Below, in pieces: positions 7,376 through 16,270 of a DNA stretch of 64,000 bases (positions are counted from its first letter, which is position 1; each line of letters starts with the position of its first letter). The DNA is taken from NCBI GenBank assembly GCA_017627975.1, contig JAGAFT010000040.1, forward strand, positions 1 to 64,000, in the 5' to 3' direction. The DNA is from Oscillospiraceae bacterium. Lineage in GTDB: Bacteria; Bacillota_A; Clostridia; Oscillospirales; Oscillospiraceae. Below the pieces are notes generated by a model that saw nothing but the letters and a program-made list of their open reading frames with translations, made no database searches and was not told where the DNA came from. The position numbers were made by a program, and so were the translations under genes.

Positions 7376-8005
7376 TTACTTTGACGATACGATGGGACCA
7401 CGGGGCGAATTTTCCTCCCGGAGCAGACGCATCAGGGACTGAAATCCGGTTCTGGAGAAAACGCTTATCCGGTCGACCAGGCGATGGACTTCCTCCTCTG
7501 TGTAATCGCCATAGATGAGGTCGGTATATTCGTCCAGCTTCATATGGAGAATGATCCTGACCAGAGACGGGTCCACCGGCTTTCCGGCGCTTCGGTCGAA
7601 AAGGGCCTGATACCTCGGATAGAAGCAGTCTTCCGTGAGCCATCGGCGGAAGCCGGCATACTTTGTTCCATCTGCACAGTCAAGCAGAAGCCGGTATTCG
7701 TCCCGGTGAGCCCGGGCAAAGGTGATTGAACTCAGTTCCATCTCGGCACTGCCGAGATCGACGGCTTCGCGACCTGCATCAGTGTCGAAGAGCTCCCGAA
7801 ACGCCGATACCGTCGGCTCCACAATGGCGCAGAACAGATCCTCTTTCTTATCAAAGTGAGAATAAAAGGCACCGGTTGTAACGTTGGCGTTCCGACAGAT
7901 CACACGGAGGGACGCGCGTTCAAAGCCATGTGCCAGAAACTGCTGTTTGCCGCTCTTGAGCAGAGCGATCTGAATTTCATCATTCTCAGACAGCAACTTG
8001 GTCAC
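7376..8005 (-). CDS. TetR/AcrR-family transcriptional regulator
   Basis: This 209-residue protein has the TetR N-terminal DNA-binding domain: LKSGKQQFLAHGFERASLR followed by the helix-turn-helix ICRNANVTTGAFYSHFDKKEDLF (about residues 35-58). The helical ligand-binding part shows no motif that names an effector. The start is GTG at 8005; the upstream frame is closed by a stop five codons before it and the ribosome binding site is weak. It is monocistronic, with its own promoter at 8034-8062 flanked by inverted arms, so it probably represses itself. No divergent target gene is next to it. Confidence 0.85.
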   Translation of the reverse strand: MTKLLSENDEIQIALLKSGKQQFLAHGFERASLRVICRNANVTTGAFYSHFDKKEDLFCAIVEPTVSAFRELFDTDAGREAVDLGSAEMELSSITFARAHRDEYRLLLDCADGTKYAGFRRWLTEDCFYPRYQALFDRSAGKPVDPSLVRIILHMKLDEYTDLIYGDYTEEEVHRLVDRISVFSRTGFQSLMRLLREENSPRGPIVSSK

Positions 8006-8018
8006 CCCAGTGAGCTTA

Positions 8019-8076
8019 ATCTAACTATACTTGAGAATATCACACGGAAAGAGCAAAGTCAAGGAAAAAGTTAGAT
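8019..8076 (-). promoter_or_regulatory. tetR promoter flanked by inverted repeat arms
   Basis: On the minus strand TTGACT (8062-8057) and TATTCT (8039-8034) are 17 bp apart. The arms AGTTAGAT (8069-8076) and ATCTAACT (8019-8026) flank the promoter symmetrically, 50 bp apart start to start, on nearly the same helical face. A repressor bound to both could block the promoter. Confidence 0.55.
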
Positions 8077-8110
8077 ATCGATAACAAAGATGAAAACGAT
8101 CTATTTATTG

Positions 8111-8151
8111 AAAAACCAACCCGGGCTCTCGTCGCAGAGAGCCCGGGTTGG
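8111..8151 (-). terminator. Rho-independent terminator of the HAD gene
   Basis: A perfect 14-bp stem (CCAACCCGGGCTCT with its inverse, 8116-8151) is followed on the minus strand by TTTTTC (8115-8110). Confidence 0.85.
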
Positions 8152-8163
8152 CAGCGCCCGGTA

Positions 8164-8853
8164 TCAGGCCCGGAAAGCCCCGGACGGAAGGAGAAAGGAC
8201 AGAAGCTCGTACAGGGACGGAAAGACCTGTTCCGTGAGTGCGCGGATCTCTTCCGTCGGCTGCAGCAGATCGGGGACCATCAGGGGATGGGCGCCGGCAG
8301 CCGCAGCGGCCCGAATCCCGTTGAAGGAGTCCTCAATCACGTAACAGTTTTCCGGCGCAGCATGCAGCGCCTCAGCTGCCCGGAGGAAAATCTCCGGGTG
8401 CGGCTTGGAGTGTGTCACCATGTCTCCGCCGATCACAACGTCAAAATAGTCCAGAAATCCGGCATCCCGCAGTTCCCGTCGGACCAGATCACTATGGGTA
8501 GAGGATGCCAGGGCCAGCGGAACACGGTTCGCAGCCAGAGAAGAGAGCAGCTCCGCCACACCCGGTTTCACGGGGAGCCCTTCGCGCTCATAGTGCTCAT
8601 GGTACAAATCGCGGATCCGGCTGTCAAAGGCCTCCCGCGGAAAGGAGCTACCATAGCGCTCGGCGAGAATCTCATGGGTGCGGACGGTGGTGGTTCCGAT
8701 GACGGAGGGATAGACCTCTGCAATGCCCGGAATACCGAGTTCGTCGGCGGCCTGAATCCAGAGACTCATGGCCAGGTGCTCGGTGTCGAAAATCACACCG
8801 TCCATATCGAAGATGACGGCCTGGAAAGAGCGGAAATCAGGCTTTTTCAACAT
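8164..8853 (-). CDS. HAD-superfamily hydrolase, beta-phosphoglucomutase/phosphatase type
   Basis: The 229-residue protein has all HAD motifs: I, FDMDGVIFDTE (nucleophile Asp near residue 16, general acid Asp two residues later); II, LALASST; III, the Lys of HSKPHPEIF; and IV, YVIEDSFNGIRAA. A helical cap (about residues 25-90) places it in subclass I, with sugar-phosphate mutases and small phosphatases. A mutase would usually show a fuller cap consensus, so phosphatase is somewhat more likely. Substrate unknown. GGAGG lies eight bases before the ATG and a strong terminator follows, so it is expressed alone. Confidence 0.85.
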   Translation of the reverse strand: MLKKPDFRSFQAVIFDMDGVIFDTEHLAMSLWIQAADELGIPGIAEVYPSVIGTTTVRTHEILAERYGSSFPREAFDSRIRDLYHEHYEREGLPVKPGVAELLSSLAANRVPLALASSTHSDLVRRELRDAGFLDYFDVVIGGDMVTHSKPHPEIFLRAAEALHAAPENCYVIEDSFNGIRAAAAAGAHPLMVPDLLQPTEEIRALTEQVFPSLYELLSFLLPSGAFRA

Positions 8854-8937
8854 GTGAGGTTCCTCCAGATCATTGATGATGCTACTTTACCACCGGAGAG
8901 ATAAAACCGCAAGGAAGATTCCTGAGCAGAAGAAAGA

Positions 8938-8971
8938 AATCGAGGCAGCCCGCCAAGGAGCTGTCTCGATT
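8938..8971 (-). terminator. Terminator downstream of htrA
   Basis: AATCGAGGCAGC (8938-8949) pairs with GCTGTCTCGATT (8960-8971) with one mismatch; the minus-strand product continues into a T/C-rich tract. A second small hairpin (GCGCC/GGGCGC near 8983-8998) lies upstream. Confidence 0.55.
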
Positions 8972-9070
8972 CCTTCTCAGGTGCGCCGCCAGGGGCGCGG
9001 TTTCTTCTTTCAGATCCGGCCTGCCGGATAAGTGTGCGCGGTCAGGCGATTCCGGAAGTAAGCGGGGAGA

Positions 9071-10267
9071 TCAGTAACCGAAGTAGAAGCGGAAGAAGTC
9101 CTCCATCGGATTGTCGCTCCAGCCCTGGATGCCCTGCTCGGGCTGCTGGGGAGCCTGCTCTTCTTCAGCTGCTTCGGCTTCTTCCTCGTCCTTCAGCGCG
9201 GATTCGGTCTTGGAGCCGATCTCGACGTCCAGCGTGATCTCCTGGCCCTGACGGTAGATGTAGAAGGTCAGCACGTCGCCCGGATCGGACTTGGAGATGA
9301 CCTGAACCAGATCGTTGGAGTCATTGATGTCGGTCTCGCCGACCTTGACGATGACATCGTGGTTCTTGAGCCCGGCCTTGTCGGCGGGAGCGTCTGCCGT
9401 GACATCCTGGACTACGGCGCCGGCCTTGATGCCGGTGACCTTGGCGGTCTCTTCAGACAGCGGAGATACGGAAATGCCGATGTAGGGCTTCAGGACATAA
9501 CCGTTTTCAATGATGCTGGTGACAATGCGCTTGACGCTGTTGATGGGGATGGCAAAACCGATGTTGTCAATCTCCGCCTCGCTGCTCATGCCGGAAGAGG
9601 AGTACTTGGCATTGGTGATGCCGATGACCTCGCCGCGGGTGTTGAAGAGGGCGCCGCCGGAGTTGCCGGAGTTGATGGCGCAGTCGGTCTGGATGAGGCT
9701 CATGGAGGTGCCGGCCTCAGTCTGAACATTCCGGCTAAGGGCGCTGACAATACCGCCGGTCAGGGAGAAGGTCAGCTCGCCGAGGGGGTTGCCGATGGCG
9801 TAGACGTTCTCGCCGACGCGCAGCGTGTCGGAATCGCCCAGGGTAACCGGCTTCAGATTCTCGGCGTCGATCTTGATGACGGCGATGTCGTTGCTTGCAT
9901 CATAACCGATGACCTTGGCATCGTAGGTGTTGTGATCGTAGGTCGCGACCGTGACGGTCTTGGAACCGTTGATGACATGGTAGTTGGTCAGGATATAGCC
10001 GTCGCTGGTGATGATGAAGCCCGAGCCGGAGGCCTGATAGGTGTAACCGTAACCGTAGCGGCTGGAGGTCTCACCGCTGATGGTGATGCCGACGGTGGAG
10101 TTGACGTTCTGCTCATAGAGATCCGCGGGAGAGAGTTCCGCGGCCTCGGCGAAGGCGGTCTGGTTTCCGCCGCCGATGGCGACACAGCCCGCAATCAGGC
10201 AGGCGAGAAGAACAAGACACAGGGTCTTCTGGAGAAACGGATGCGAAGAAATCGTGAATGCTTTCAT
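9071..10267 (-). CDS. htrA: HtrA/DegP-type trypsin-like serine protease with PDZ domain
   Basis: The 398-residue protein has an N-terminal export signal (about 1-42), a trypsin-like domain and one PDZ domain (about 270-360). The triad is His97 (TNYHV), Asp127 (NDIAVIKID) and Ser203 (GNSGGAL). The signal contains LIAGC, a possible lipobox with Cys28, and also an AFA-type cleavage site at residue 40, so lipid anchoring or release are both possible. The C-terminal tail is a Glu/Ala/Gln-rich stretch ending in an aromatic FFRFYFGY. Such proteases degrade or refold damaged exported proteins. It is monocistronic, with an A/T-rich upstream region. Envelope stress control is usual for the family but no operator was recognised. 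Confidence 0.92.
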   Translation of the reverse strand: MKAFTISSHPFLQKTLCLVLLACLIAGCVAIGGGNQTAFAEAAELSPADLYEQNVNSTVGITISGETSSRYGYGYTYQASGSGFIITSDGYILTNYHVINGSKTVTVATYDHNTYDAKVIGYDASNDIAVIKIDAENLKPVTLGDSDTLRVGENVYAIGNPLGELTFSLTGGIVSALSRNVQTEAGTSMSLIQTDCAINSGNSGGALFNTRGEVIGITNAKYSSSGMSSEAEIDNIGFAIPINSVKRIVTSIIENGYVLKPYIGISVSPLSEETAKVTGIKAGAVVQDVTADAPADKAGLKNHDVIVKVGETDINDSNDLVQVISKSDPGDVLTFYIYRQGQEITLDVEIGSKTESALKDEEEAEAAEEEQAPQQPEQGIQGWSDNPMEDFFRFYFGY

Positions 10268-10698
10268 GGATCGGAAACCTCTTTTCGTTTGTTATTTAAA
10301 AAAGATATCTTTTTGCTTCAGGTCTTTGTTTTCCTGTTGTGACTATTGAACCATAAAAAAATGACAAAATATGTACAGAAATTTGAATAATTTAACAAAC
10401 AAATTTGAACTGTTTTTGTCATGCCAAAGCTGCATGAATCACGATTTGTACTGCTTAACGGAATTGATTGCCCGGTGTGGTTTATCTCTCACCTGCACCT
10501 TGACAGGAGCTATGCTACACATGGCTGCTCGCTTGAATGGCACCTGCGGGTGCTCATCCGGCGGGGAGATATCGTGGCACTGCATTTCTGGAAAGAGTAT
10601 CGCAGAATATAAAGGGAAGCGGCACGGACATGGCGTCGGCGCCGCTTGTGGGGAAAAGTGGAAAAGAAAGCGCAAGCCCGGAAAACGGGAAACCAGGA
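10268..10698. other. Gene-free stretch between htrA and threonine aldolase
   Basis: The 150 bases next to htrA are strongly A/T-rich and probably contain its promoter, but no clear -35/-10 pair was found. The remainder holds short open frames without ribosome binding sites and a hairpin at 10617-10647. No gene is supported here. Confidence 0.5.
10617..10647 (-). terminator. Possible terminator of the threonine aldolase gene
   Basis: AAGCGGC (10617-10623) pairs with GCCGCTT (10641-10647), and the minus-strand product continues CCCTTTATATT. The stem is short and the U-run poor. Confidence 0.35.
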
Positions 10699-11733
10699 TC
10701 AAAGAAGCTCGATTAAACGATCAACCTCTTCCTCCGTGGTGGCCCAGCTGGTGACAAAACGCATCGTGGTGTGCTCCGCGTCCGGCTTGTCCCAGAAGCT
10801 CATTTCGACCTTCTCCGAGAGAGAGGCGAGCGTCGCTTCATCCAGCAGGACGAAGATCTGGTTGGTCGGGGCATCAAAGGCAAGGGTGTAGCCCTTGTCG
10901 CGCAGCGCCTGACGGATGCGTTCGGCCGCAGTGATGGCGGTACGCCCGATCTCAGCGTAGAGATTGTCGGTGAAGAGCGTGTCAAACTGCAGCCCCGCCA
11001 CAAAGCCCTTTGCGAGGACCGCACCGTGCTGCTTAATGATGGAGAAGAAATCGGGCACTGTGTCGTGCTTCGGAAACACCAGTGCTTCGCCCAGCAGAGA
11101 GCCGCACTTGGTCCCGCCGATATAGAACACGTCGCAGAGACGGGCGAGGTCCGGTAGGCTTATGTCGTTCTCGGGACAGGCGAGAGAATAGGCCAGACGC
11201 GCTCCGTCCACATAGAGGCAGAGCCCCTTCTCCCGGCAGACAGAGCTGATGGCCTCCAGCTCGGCAAGGGAGTACAGCGTGCCGACCTCGGTGGGAAGAG
11301 AGAGATACACCGCGCCCGGCTTTACCACGTGGGTGCGGTTGCCGTCGCTGTACCAGGTGTCCCAGCAGGCGAGGATGTCAGCGGCGCTGATCTTGCCGGC
11401 TTTTCCCGGAAGGGCGAGAACCTTATGTCCGCCGCGCTCGATGGCGCCGGCCTCGTGGATGCAGATATGGCCCGTGTCCGCCGAGATCACACCCTCGAAG
11501 GGACGCAGCACCGAGTCCAGCACCGCGGCGTTGGTCTGGGTCCCGCCGACGAGAAACCAGATATCCGCATCCGATGCCTTACAGGCTTCCCGGATTTTTG
11601 CCCGGGCGGATTCGGAAAATGCGTCGTCACCATAGACGCCGGATTTCACGAGATTGTTGTCCAGCATGCGCTTCAGGATGGCGGGATGAGCACCCTGATT
11701 ATAGTCACAGGCAAAATTCAGTCGTTCACTCAT
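10699..11733 (-). CDS. Low-specificity threonine aldolase (PLP enzyme)
   Basis: This 344-residue PLP-dependent enzyme of the beta-eliminating lyase/aldolase group would split threonine (or allo-threonine) into glycine and acetaldehyde. Family marks are the N-terminal SERLNFACDYNQGAHPAIL, the phosphate loop GGTQTNAAVL, YVDGARLAY with the PLP-pairing Asp, and IGGTKCGSLLGEAL with the Schiff-base Lys. The ATG at 11733 follows AGGAG by eight bases; an earlier in-frame start overlaps that site and was rejected. A promoter with TATAAT lies at 11793-11821. Glycine formed here could feed one-carbon pools, but the gene is not linked to the folate operons. Confidence 0.88.
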   Translation of the reverse strand: MSERLNFACDYNQGAHPAILKRMLDNNLVKSGVYGDDAFSESARAKIREACKASDADIWFLVGGTQTNAAVLDSVLRPFEGVISADTGHICIHEAGAIERGGHKVLALPGKAGKISAADILACWDTWYSDGNRTHVVKPGAVYLSLPTEVGTLYSLAELEAISSVCREKGLCLYVDGARLAYSLACPENDISLPDLARLCDVFYIGGTKCGSLLGEALVFPKHDTVPDFFSIIKQHGAVLAKGFVAGLQFDTLFTDNLYAEIGRTAITAAERIRQALRDKGYTLAFDAPTNQIFVLLDEATLASLSEKVEMSFWDKPDAEHTTMRFVTSWATTEEEVDRLIELL

Positions 11734-11792
11734 GGAAAGGGCTCCTTTCAACTGGTCTGGAGTGCGAGAGATTTTACGGGAATTCTGCGCAT

Positions 11793-11821
11793 ATTATATC
11801 TATTTTCTGCCAAAAGCACAA
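11793..11821 (-). promoter_or_regulatory. Threonine aldolase promoter
   Basis: On the minus strand TTGTGC (11821-11816) and a perfect TATAAT (11798-11793) are 17 bp apart, about 60 bases before the start codon. Confidence 0.6.
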
Positions 11822-11921
11822 CTGTTATTTCCGGCACGGGCTGTGACATGTCCGTTTCTCTTCCTTTTTACAAAACGCGGCGGGAAACAGAAGCGTTGAA
11901 GAGAATCTTCGCAATTCCGGA

Positions 11922-11950
11922 TTGACCGGAGACGGCTGCAGGCGTATAAT
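11922..11950 (+). promoter_or_regulatory. GH13 gene promoter
   Basis: TTGACC (11922-11927) and TATAAT (11945-11950) are 17 bp apart, 29 bases before the start codon. Confidence 0.75.
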
Positions 11951-11979
11951 TCCGATATCTTTGCTGGGGAGGATTTAAC

Positions 11980-13266
11980 ATGGCAAGAAATACCGACATC
12001 AACCTGCAAAAACAGGTGATTTATTCCATATATGTCCGGGCACACACCGAGGAGGGAACCTTCCGCTCCATTATTCCAGATCTGGACCGGATCAAGGCAC
12101 TGGGGACGGACATCATCTGGTTCATGCCGATCCACCCCATCGGCATAGAGGGAAAGAAAGGAAGCCTCGGCTGCCCGTATGCAAACCGCGACTATCGCAG
12201 TGTGAATCCGGCCTACGGCACAATGGAGGACTTCAGAATCCTGACAGAGGAAATCCATCGCCGCGGTATGAAGTGCATGATCGACGTGGTATATAACCAC
12301 ACCTCACCGGATGCGGTGCTGCTTCAGGAGCATCCGGAATTCTATTACCGCGACGAAAACGGCAACACCGGCAACAAGGTCGGCGACTGGGCCGATGTCA
12401 TCGATCTGGATTATTCGGTCCCGGGGCTTTGGGACTATCAGATCGAATCGCTTTGCCAATGGGCGCAGATTGTGGACGGATTCCGCTGCGATGTGGCATC
12501 CTTCGTTCCGGTAAGCTTCTGGAACATGGCGCGCAGCTTTGTCGAGAAAGTGCGGCCGGGCTGCATCTGGCTTGGTGAGACGGTGCACCAGAGCTTCGGA
12601 AACCTGGTCAGACGGGAGGGCTTTGGCTGCTCGAGAGATACCGAAGCCTATGAGGCCTTCGATATGGAGTACGAGTACGACATCCGGGAGAGCTTTGACC
12701 GCTATCTGCGCGGTGAAGTGGTGCTGAGCCACTGGCTGGACAACATGAACTTCCAGGAAGCCGTGTATCCTGCAAACTATAACAAGCTTCGTTTCCTGGA
12801 AAACCACGATCAGCCCCGCATCTGCGCCTCTGTGCAGAGCGAGAGCGACCGGGACAACTATACGGCCATGCTCTACTTCCTGAAGGGGACGACTCTGCTC
12901 TACGCGGGACAGGAGTTCAGCTGTGAGCATACTCCCAGCCTTTTCGAACGGGAAGTCTTCCCGCGAAACGGACGGGATATCAGTGATGATCTCCGCCATC
13001 TCAGCGATCTGAAGCATACGGTGCTGGATGAAGACGACGCTTTTGAGGCGCGAGCGGACGACGTACACGACATCGCGGTGCTGCTGCGGCAGAATGAAAA
13101 GCGGAAAAAGATCGGTATTTTCAGCCTGAAATCCGCCTGCGCCGAGGTGAAGGTGGATGCGCCGGACGGGTGCTATGAAAACCTGATCGACGGAACGACG
13201 GTCAGAGTCGAGAACAGTCTGCTGTATTGCGAAGGAAGACCAATCCTGTTCTGCTTTGACCGCTGA
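11980..13266 (+). CDS. Cytosolic glycoside hydrolase family 13 (alpha-amylase family) enzyme
   Basis: The 428-residue protein is a compact GH13 barrel without a signal peptide, so it acts inside the cell, probably on alpha-glucan fragments. The four conserved regions are visible: I, DVVYNHT near 103; II, GFRCDVASFVP with nucleophile Asp171; III, WLGETVH with acid/base Glu200; IV, FLENHDQPR with Asp277. A short C-terminal beta domain follows. It lacks the extra carbohydrate-binding domains of secreted amylases. GGGGAGG lies upstream of the ATG and strong promoter and terminator elements bracket the gene, so it is monocistronic. The exact activity (amylase, maltodextrin glucosidase or transferase) is not decided by the motifs. 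Confidence 0.9.
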   Translation: MARNTDINLQKQVIYSIYVRAHTEEGTFRSIIPDLDRIKALGTDIIWFMPIHPIGIEGKKGSLGCPYANRDYRSVNPAYGTMEDFRILTEEIHRRGMKCMIDVVYNHTSPDAVLLQEHPEFYYRDENGNTGNKVGDWADVIDLDYSVPGLWDYQIESLCQWAQIVDGFRCDVASFVPVSFWNMARSFVEKVRPGCIWLGETVHQSFGNLVRREGFGCSRDTEAYEAFDMEYEYDIRESFDRYLRGEVVLSHWLDNMNFQEAVYPANYNKLRFLENHDQPRICASVQSESDRDNYTAMLYFLKGTTLLYAGQEFSCEHTPSLFEREVFPRNGRDISDDLRHLSDLKHTVLDEDDAFEARADDVHDIAVLLRQNEKRKKIGIFSLKSACAEVKVDAPDGCYENLIDGTTVRVENSLLYCEGRPILFCFDR

Positions 13267-13294
13267 CGGCAGGACAGCATCCGTAGAATACAAA

Positions 13295-13360
13295 CATCAT
13301 CGGGCACCGTTCCCCCAGGGCTTTTTCAAGCCGAGGAGGAGCGGTGCCCGATGATGTTTT
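13295..13360 (+). terminator. Terminator of the GH13 gene
   Basis: A perfect 15-bp stem, CATCATCGGGCACCG (13295-13309) with its inverse at 13342-13356, encloses a 32-base loop and is followed by TTTT. Confidence 0.8.
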
Positions 13361-13413
13361 CGTGCGAGGTTAAACTATTCTATCAAAAATTAGATATTTA
13401 TTACTGAAAGATA

Positions 13414-13465
13414 TTGACAAAAGCAGTTAGAAAGTGTAAACTGTATAAACGTTAGAAAAACCTAA
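13414..13465 (+). promoter_or_regulatory. feo operon promoter with DtxR/IdeR-like operator
   Basis: TTGACA (13414-13419) and TAAACT (13437-13442) are 17 bp apart. Ten bases downstream, TTAGAAAAACCTAA (13452-13465) resembles the TTAGG-n-CCTAA palindrome bound by metal-responsive DtxR/IdeR/MntR repressors, and it covers the expected start site. Iron repression of feo is inferred. Confidence 0.6.
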
Positions 13466-13519
13466 TCTGCTTTATACAATCATAAAGAATGTTGTATAAC
13501 TCGAAGGAGGATGCGGCAT

Positions 13520-13732
13520 ATGATGCCTCTGCTTCTTGCCGGTGTGGGCGAGGACAACATTATCCGGAAGGTCGGTGGAAATCAGGAGACAAAAAAGCAT
13601 CTGGAAGATCTGGGCTTTGTCGTCGGCGGAACGGTGACAGTGGTCTCGGAGATTGCCGGAAACCTGATCGTGAAGGTCAAGGACTCCCGAGTGGCGATCA
13701 GCCGTGAGATGGCCGGGAAAATCATGATATAA
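13520..13732 (+). CDS. feoA: FeoA-like SH3 protein, first copy
   Basis: A 70-residue soluble FeoA-family protein with a divergent first half (LLLAGVGEDNIIRKVGGN) followed by the usual LGFVVGGTVTVVSEIAGNLIV-type barrel split over residues 30-52 and the end DSRVAISREMAGKIMI. Such SH3-like domains assist FeoB. The ATG at 13520 is preferred because AAGGAGG ends nine bases before it; the in-frame ATG at 13511 directly abuts that site. It is the first gene of the feo operon, 15 bases ahead of the second feoA. Confidence 0.85.
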   Translation: MMPLLLAGVGEDNIIRKVGGNQETKKHLEDLGFVVGGTVTVVSEIAGNLIVKVKDSRVAISREMAGKIMI

Positions 13733-13747
13733 AGGAGAGGAACAGGA

Positions 13748-13975
13748 ATGAAAACCCTCAGAGAAACCAAAATCGGCGAGACCGTGAAGGTCGTAAAGCT
13801 TCACGGAGAAGGCGCGGTCAAGCGCCGCATCATGGACATGGGCATCACCAAAGGGACAGAGATTTATGTCCGGAAGGTGGCCCCACTGGGTGACCCCGTT
13901 GAACTCACGGTGCGCGGCTATGAACTGAGTCTGCGCAAAGCAGACGCCGAGATGATCGAAGTCGAAGCGGTCTGA
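13748..13975 (+). CDS. feoA: FeoA, second copy
   Basis: This 75-residue protein matches the core FeoA pattern closely: KIGETVKVVKLHGEG, RRIMDMGITKGTEI, and VRGYELSLRKADAEMIEV. It is a small cytosolic SH3-like partner thought to modulate the GTPase channel FeoB. AAAGGAGAGG lies just upstream of the ATG, and the gene is 21 bases before feoB. Two different FeoA copies ahead of one FeoB is a common Clostridia layout. Confidence 0.93.
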   Translation: MKTLRETKIGETVKVVKLHGEGAVKRRIMDMGITKGTEIYVRKVAPLGDPVELTVRGYELSLRKADAEMIEVEAV

Positions 13976-13996
13976 TAGAAGCAAAGGAGAAATGAG

Positions 13997-16261
13997 ATGG
14001 AAAAACAGATCCGCATTGCCCTCGCGGGCAATCCGAACAGCGGCAAGACAACCCTGTTCAATGCCCTGACCGGCTCGAACCAGTTTGTCGGCAACTGGCC
14101 GGGCGTCACGGTTGAGAAGAAGGAAGGACGCCTGAAAAACCACAAAGATGTTATCGTAACAGACCTGCCGGGCATCTACTCCCTCTCGCCCTATACGCTG
14201 GAAGAGGTGGTTGCGCGTAATTATCTGATTGAGGAACGCCCCGATGTCATCCTGAACATCGTCGACGCGACGAACCTGGAACGCAACCTCTATCTGACCA
14301 CACAGCTGGTGGAGATCGGCATCCCGGTGGTCATTGCCCTGAACATGATGGACCTGATCCGCCGGAAGGGCGATAACATCAACGTGCCGGAGCTCAGTCG
14401 TCAGCTTGGCTGCAAGGTGGTCGAGATTTCCGCTCTGAGGGGCGAAGGAACCGAAGCTGCCGCAGAGGCGGCCATCGCGGCCGCTGAAGGGACAAAGACC
14501 ATTCCGCAGCACACGTTCTCCGGCGCGGTGGAACATGCGCTGGCGCATATTGAAGAAGTTACGGTTCATTGTCTGCCGGAGGAGCAGCAGAGATGGTACG
14601 CGATCAAGATCTTTGAACGCGATGCAAAAGTACAGGAAAAGCTGAATCTTGAGCAGAGCGTTCTGGATCATGTGGAGAAGGATATCGCGGCTGCCGAGAA
14701 GGAGCTGGACGACGACGCAGAGAGTATCATCACAAACGAGCGCTATGTCTGGATCGCAGGGGTCATAAAGGGCTGCTACAGAAAAGCGAAGGCCGGGGGA
14801 CTCAGCACCTCGGACAAGATCGACCAGGTGGTTACGAACCGTATCCTGGGCCTGCCGATCTTCGCGGTGATCATGTATCTGGTCTACTGGATTGCCATGG
14901 GGCCCTTCGGAAGCTTCCTGACCGACTGGACCAACGATGTGCTGGGCAGCGCGTGGCTGACAGAGGGCTCCAGGGGCATCATGGAACGCCTCGGCGCGGC
15001 CGACTGGCTGACCGGGCTGGTCTCCGACGGCATTTTTGCCGGCGTGGGTGCGGTGCTCGGCTTTGTCCCTCAGATGCTGGTGCTGTTCCTGATGCTCTGC
15101 ATCCTGGAGGATTGCGGCTATATGGCGCGCATTGCCTTCATCATGGACCGGATTTTCCGCCGCTTTGGCCTTTCGGGCAAGAGCTTCATCCCCATGCTGG
15201 TGGGTATGGGCTGCGGCGTGCCGGGCGTTATGGCCTCGCGAACCATCGAAAACGAGCGTGATCGGCGTATGACGATCATGACGACCACCTTCATCCCCTG
15301 CGGTGCCAAAATGCCGATTATCGGCCTCATCGCGGGCGCCCTCTTCGGCAAGAGCGGCTTCGTTGCCACCAGTGCTTACTTCATCGGCATTGCGGCGATC
15401 ATTGTTTCGGGCATCATGCTGAAGAAGACGAAGATGTTTGCCGGCGATCCGGCGCCCTTCGTCATGGAGCTTCCGGCCTATCATGTGCCTTCCGCGGTAA
15501 ATGTCCTGCGCGGCACCTGGGAACGCGGCTGGTCCTTCATCAAGCGTGCGGGAACCGTCATCCTGCTCAGCTCCATTGTGATCTGGTTCCTGTCCGGCTT
15601 CGGCACGGTGAACGGGAAGTTCGGCATGGTGAAAACGCTCTTCCAGGACGAAACGCTGGTGACAGATGAATATGTCGTGAGCCTGGCCGAGAAAATGAAC
15701 ATTCCCGAAGAGGACGTCACCCCGATGGATGCCTCCATGCTGGCGAGTGTCGGTAATGCCGTATCACCTGTGTTTCGGCCTCTGGGCTTCGGTTCCTGGA
15801 AACCGACCGTGGCGACCGTGACGGGACTTGTCGCGAAAGAAGAGGTTGTCGGAACCTTCGGCGTGCTGTATAATTATGATGACAAGAACGGCGAAGAGGA
15901 GCTCGGAGAAGAGGGCGAGCAGATCTGGGGGCGTGTTGAGGAAGACTTCAACAGCTTTTCCGGCGGCCACGGCAAGCTTGCGGCCTATGCCTTCATGATC
16001 TTCAACCTGCTCTGCGCACCCTGCTTCGCGGCCATCGGAGCCATCAAGCGTGAGATGAACAACCGCAAGTGGACCTGGTTTGCCATTGGGTACCAGTGCC
16101 TGTTTGCCTATGCGATCGGCCTTGCGGTCTTCCAGATCGGAAAGGTCTTTGCAGGCGGGATGAACGTTGTCGGCCTCGCGGTCGCGCTTGTCCTTGTCGC
16201 GGCGATGTGCTGGCAGCTCTTCAAACCCTATCACGAAGCGGATCAGCTGACCGTTCAGTAA
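13997..16261 (+). CDS. feoB: Ferrous iron transporter FeoB
   Basis: The 754-residue protein has an N-terminal G domain (P-loop GNPNSGKTT at 11-19, switch GVTVEKKEG, DLPG near 56, NMMDL near 115), a helical GDI-like linker, and a C-terminal membrane domain with two Gate repeats. The first Gate carries LEDCGYMARIAFIMD and the GMGCGVPGVMASRTIE Cys motif. GTP-linked transport of Fe(II) across the cytoplasmic membrane is the established family role. A segment rich in acidic residues (DDKNGEEELGEEGEQ) lies between membrane parts near residue 630. It is preceded by AAAGGAG and sits in the feo operon. Confidence 0.96.
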   Translation: MEKQIRIALAGNPNSGKTTLFNALTGSNQFVGNWPGVTVEKKEGRLKNHKDVIVTDLPGIYSLSPYTLEEVVARNYLIEERPDVILNIVDATNLERNLYLTTQLVEIGIPVVIALNMMDLIRRKGDNINVPELSRQLGCKVVEISALRGEGTEAAAEAAIAAAEGTKTIPQHTFSGAVEHALAHIEEVTVHCLPEEQQRWYAIKIFERDAKVQEKLNLEQSVLDHVEKDIAAAEKELDDDAESIITNERYVWIAGVIKGCYRKAKAGGLSTSDKIDQVVTNRILGLPIFAVIMYLVYWIAMGPFGSFLTDWTNDVLGSAWLTEGSRGIMERLGAADWLTGLVSDGIFAGVGAVLGFVPQMLVLFLMLCILEDCGYMARIAFIMDRIFRRFGLSGKSFIPMLVGMGCGVPGVMASRTIENERDRRMTIMTTTFIPCGAKMPIIGLIAGALFGKSGFVATSAYFIGIAAIIVSGIMLKKTKMFAGDPAPFVMELPAYHVPSAVNVLRGTWERGWSFIKRAGTVILLSSIVIWFLSGFGTVNGKFGMVKTLFQDETLVTDEYVVSLAEKMNIPEEDVTPMDASMLASVGNAVSPVFRPLGFGSWKPTVATVTGLVAKEEVVGTFGVLYNYDDKNGEEELGEEGEQIWGRVEEDFNSFSGGHGKLAAYAFMIFNLLCAPCFAAIGAIKREMNNRKWTWFAIGYQCLFAYAIGLAVFQIGKVFAGGMNVVGLAVALVLVAAMCWQLFKPYHEADQLTVQ

Positions 16262-16270
16262 GAAACAGAT

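Noticed and set aside
10421..10612. Possible 63-residue protein in the htrA-threonine aldolase gap
   Set aside because: No Shine-Dalgarno site, no promoter pairing, no recognisable features; the frame looks accidental.
13472..15484. 670-codon open frame on the minus strand opposite feoA/feoB
   Set aside because: His/Asp/Arg-rich low-complexity product without motifs; a shadow of the feoB frame.
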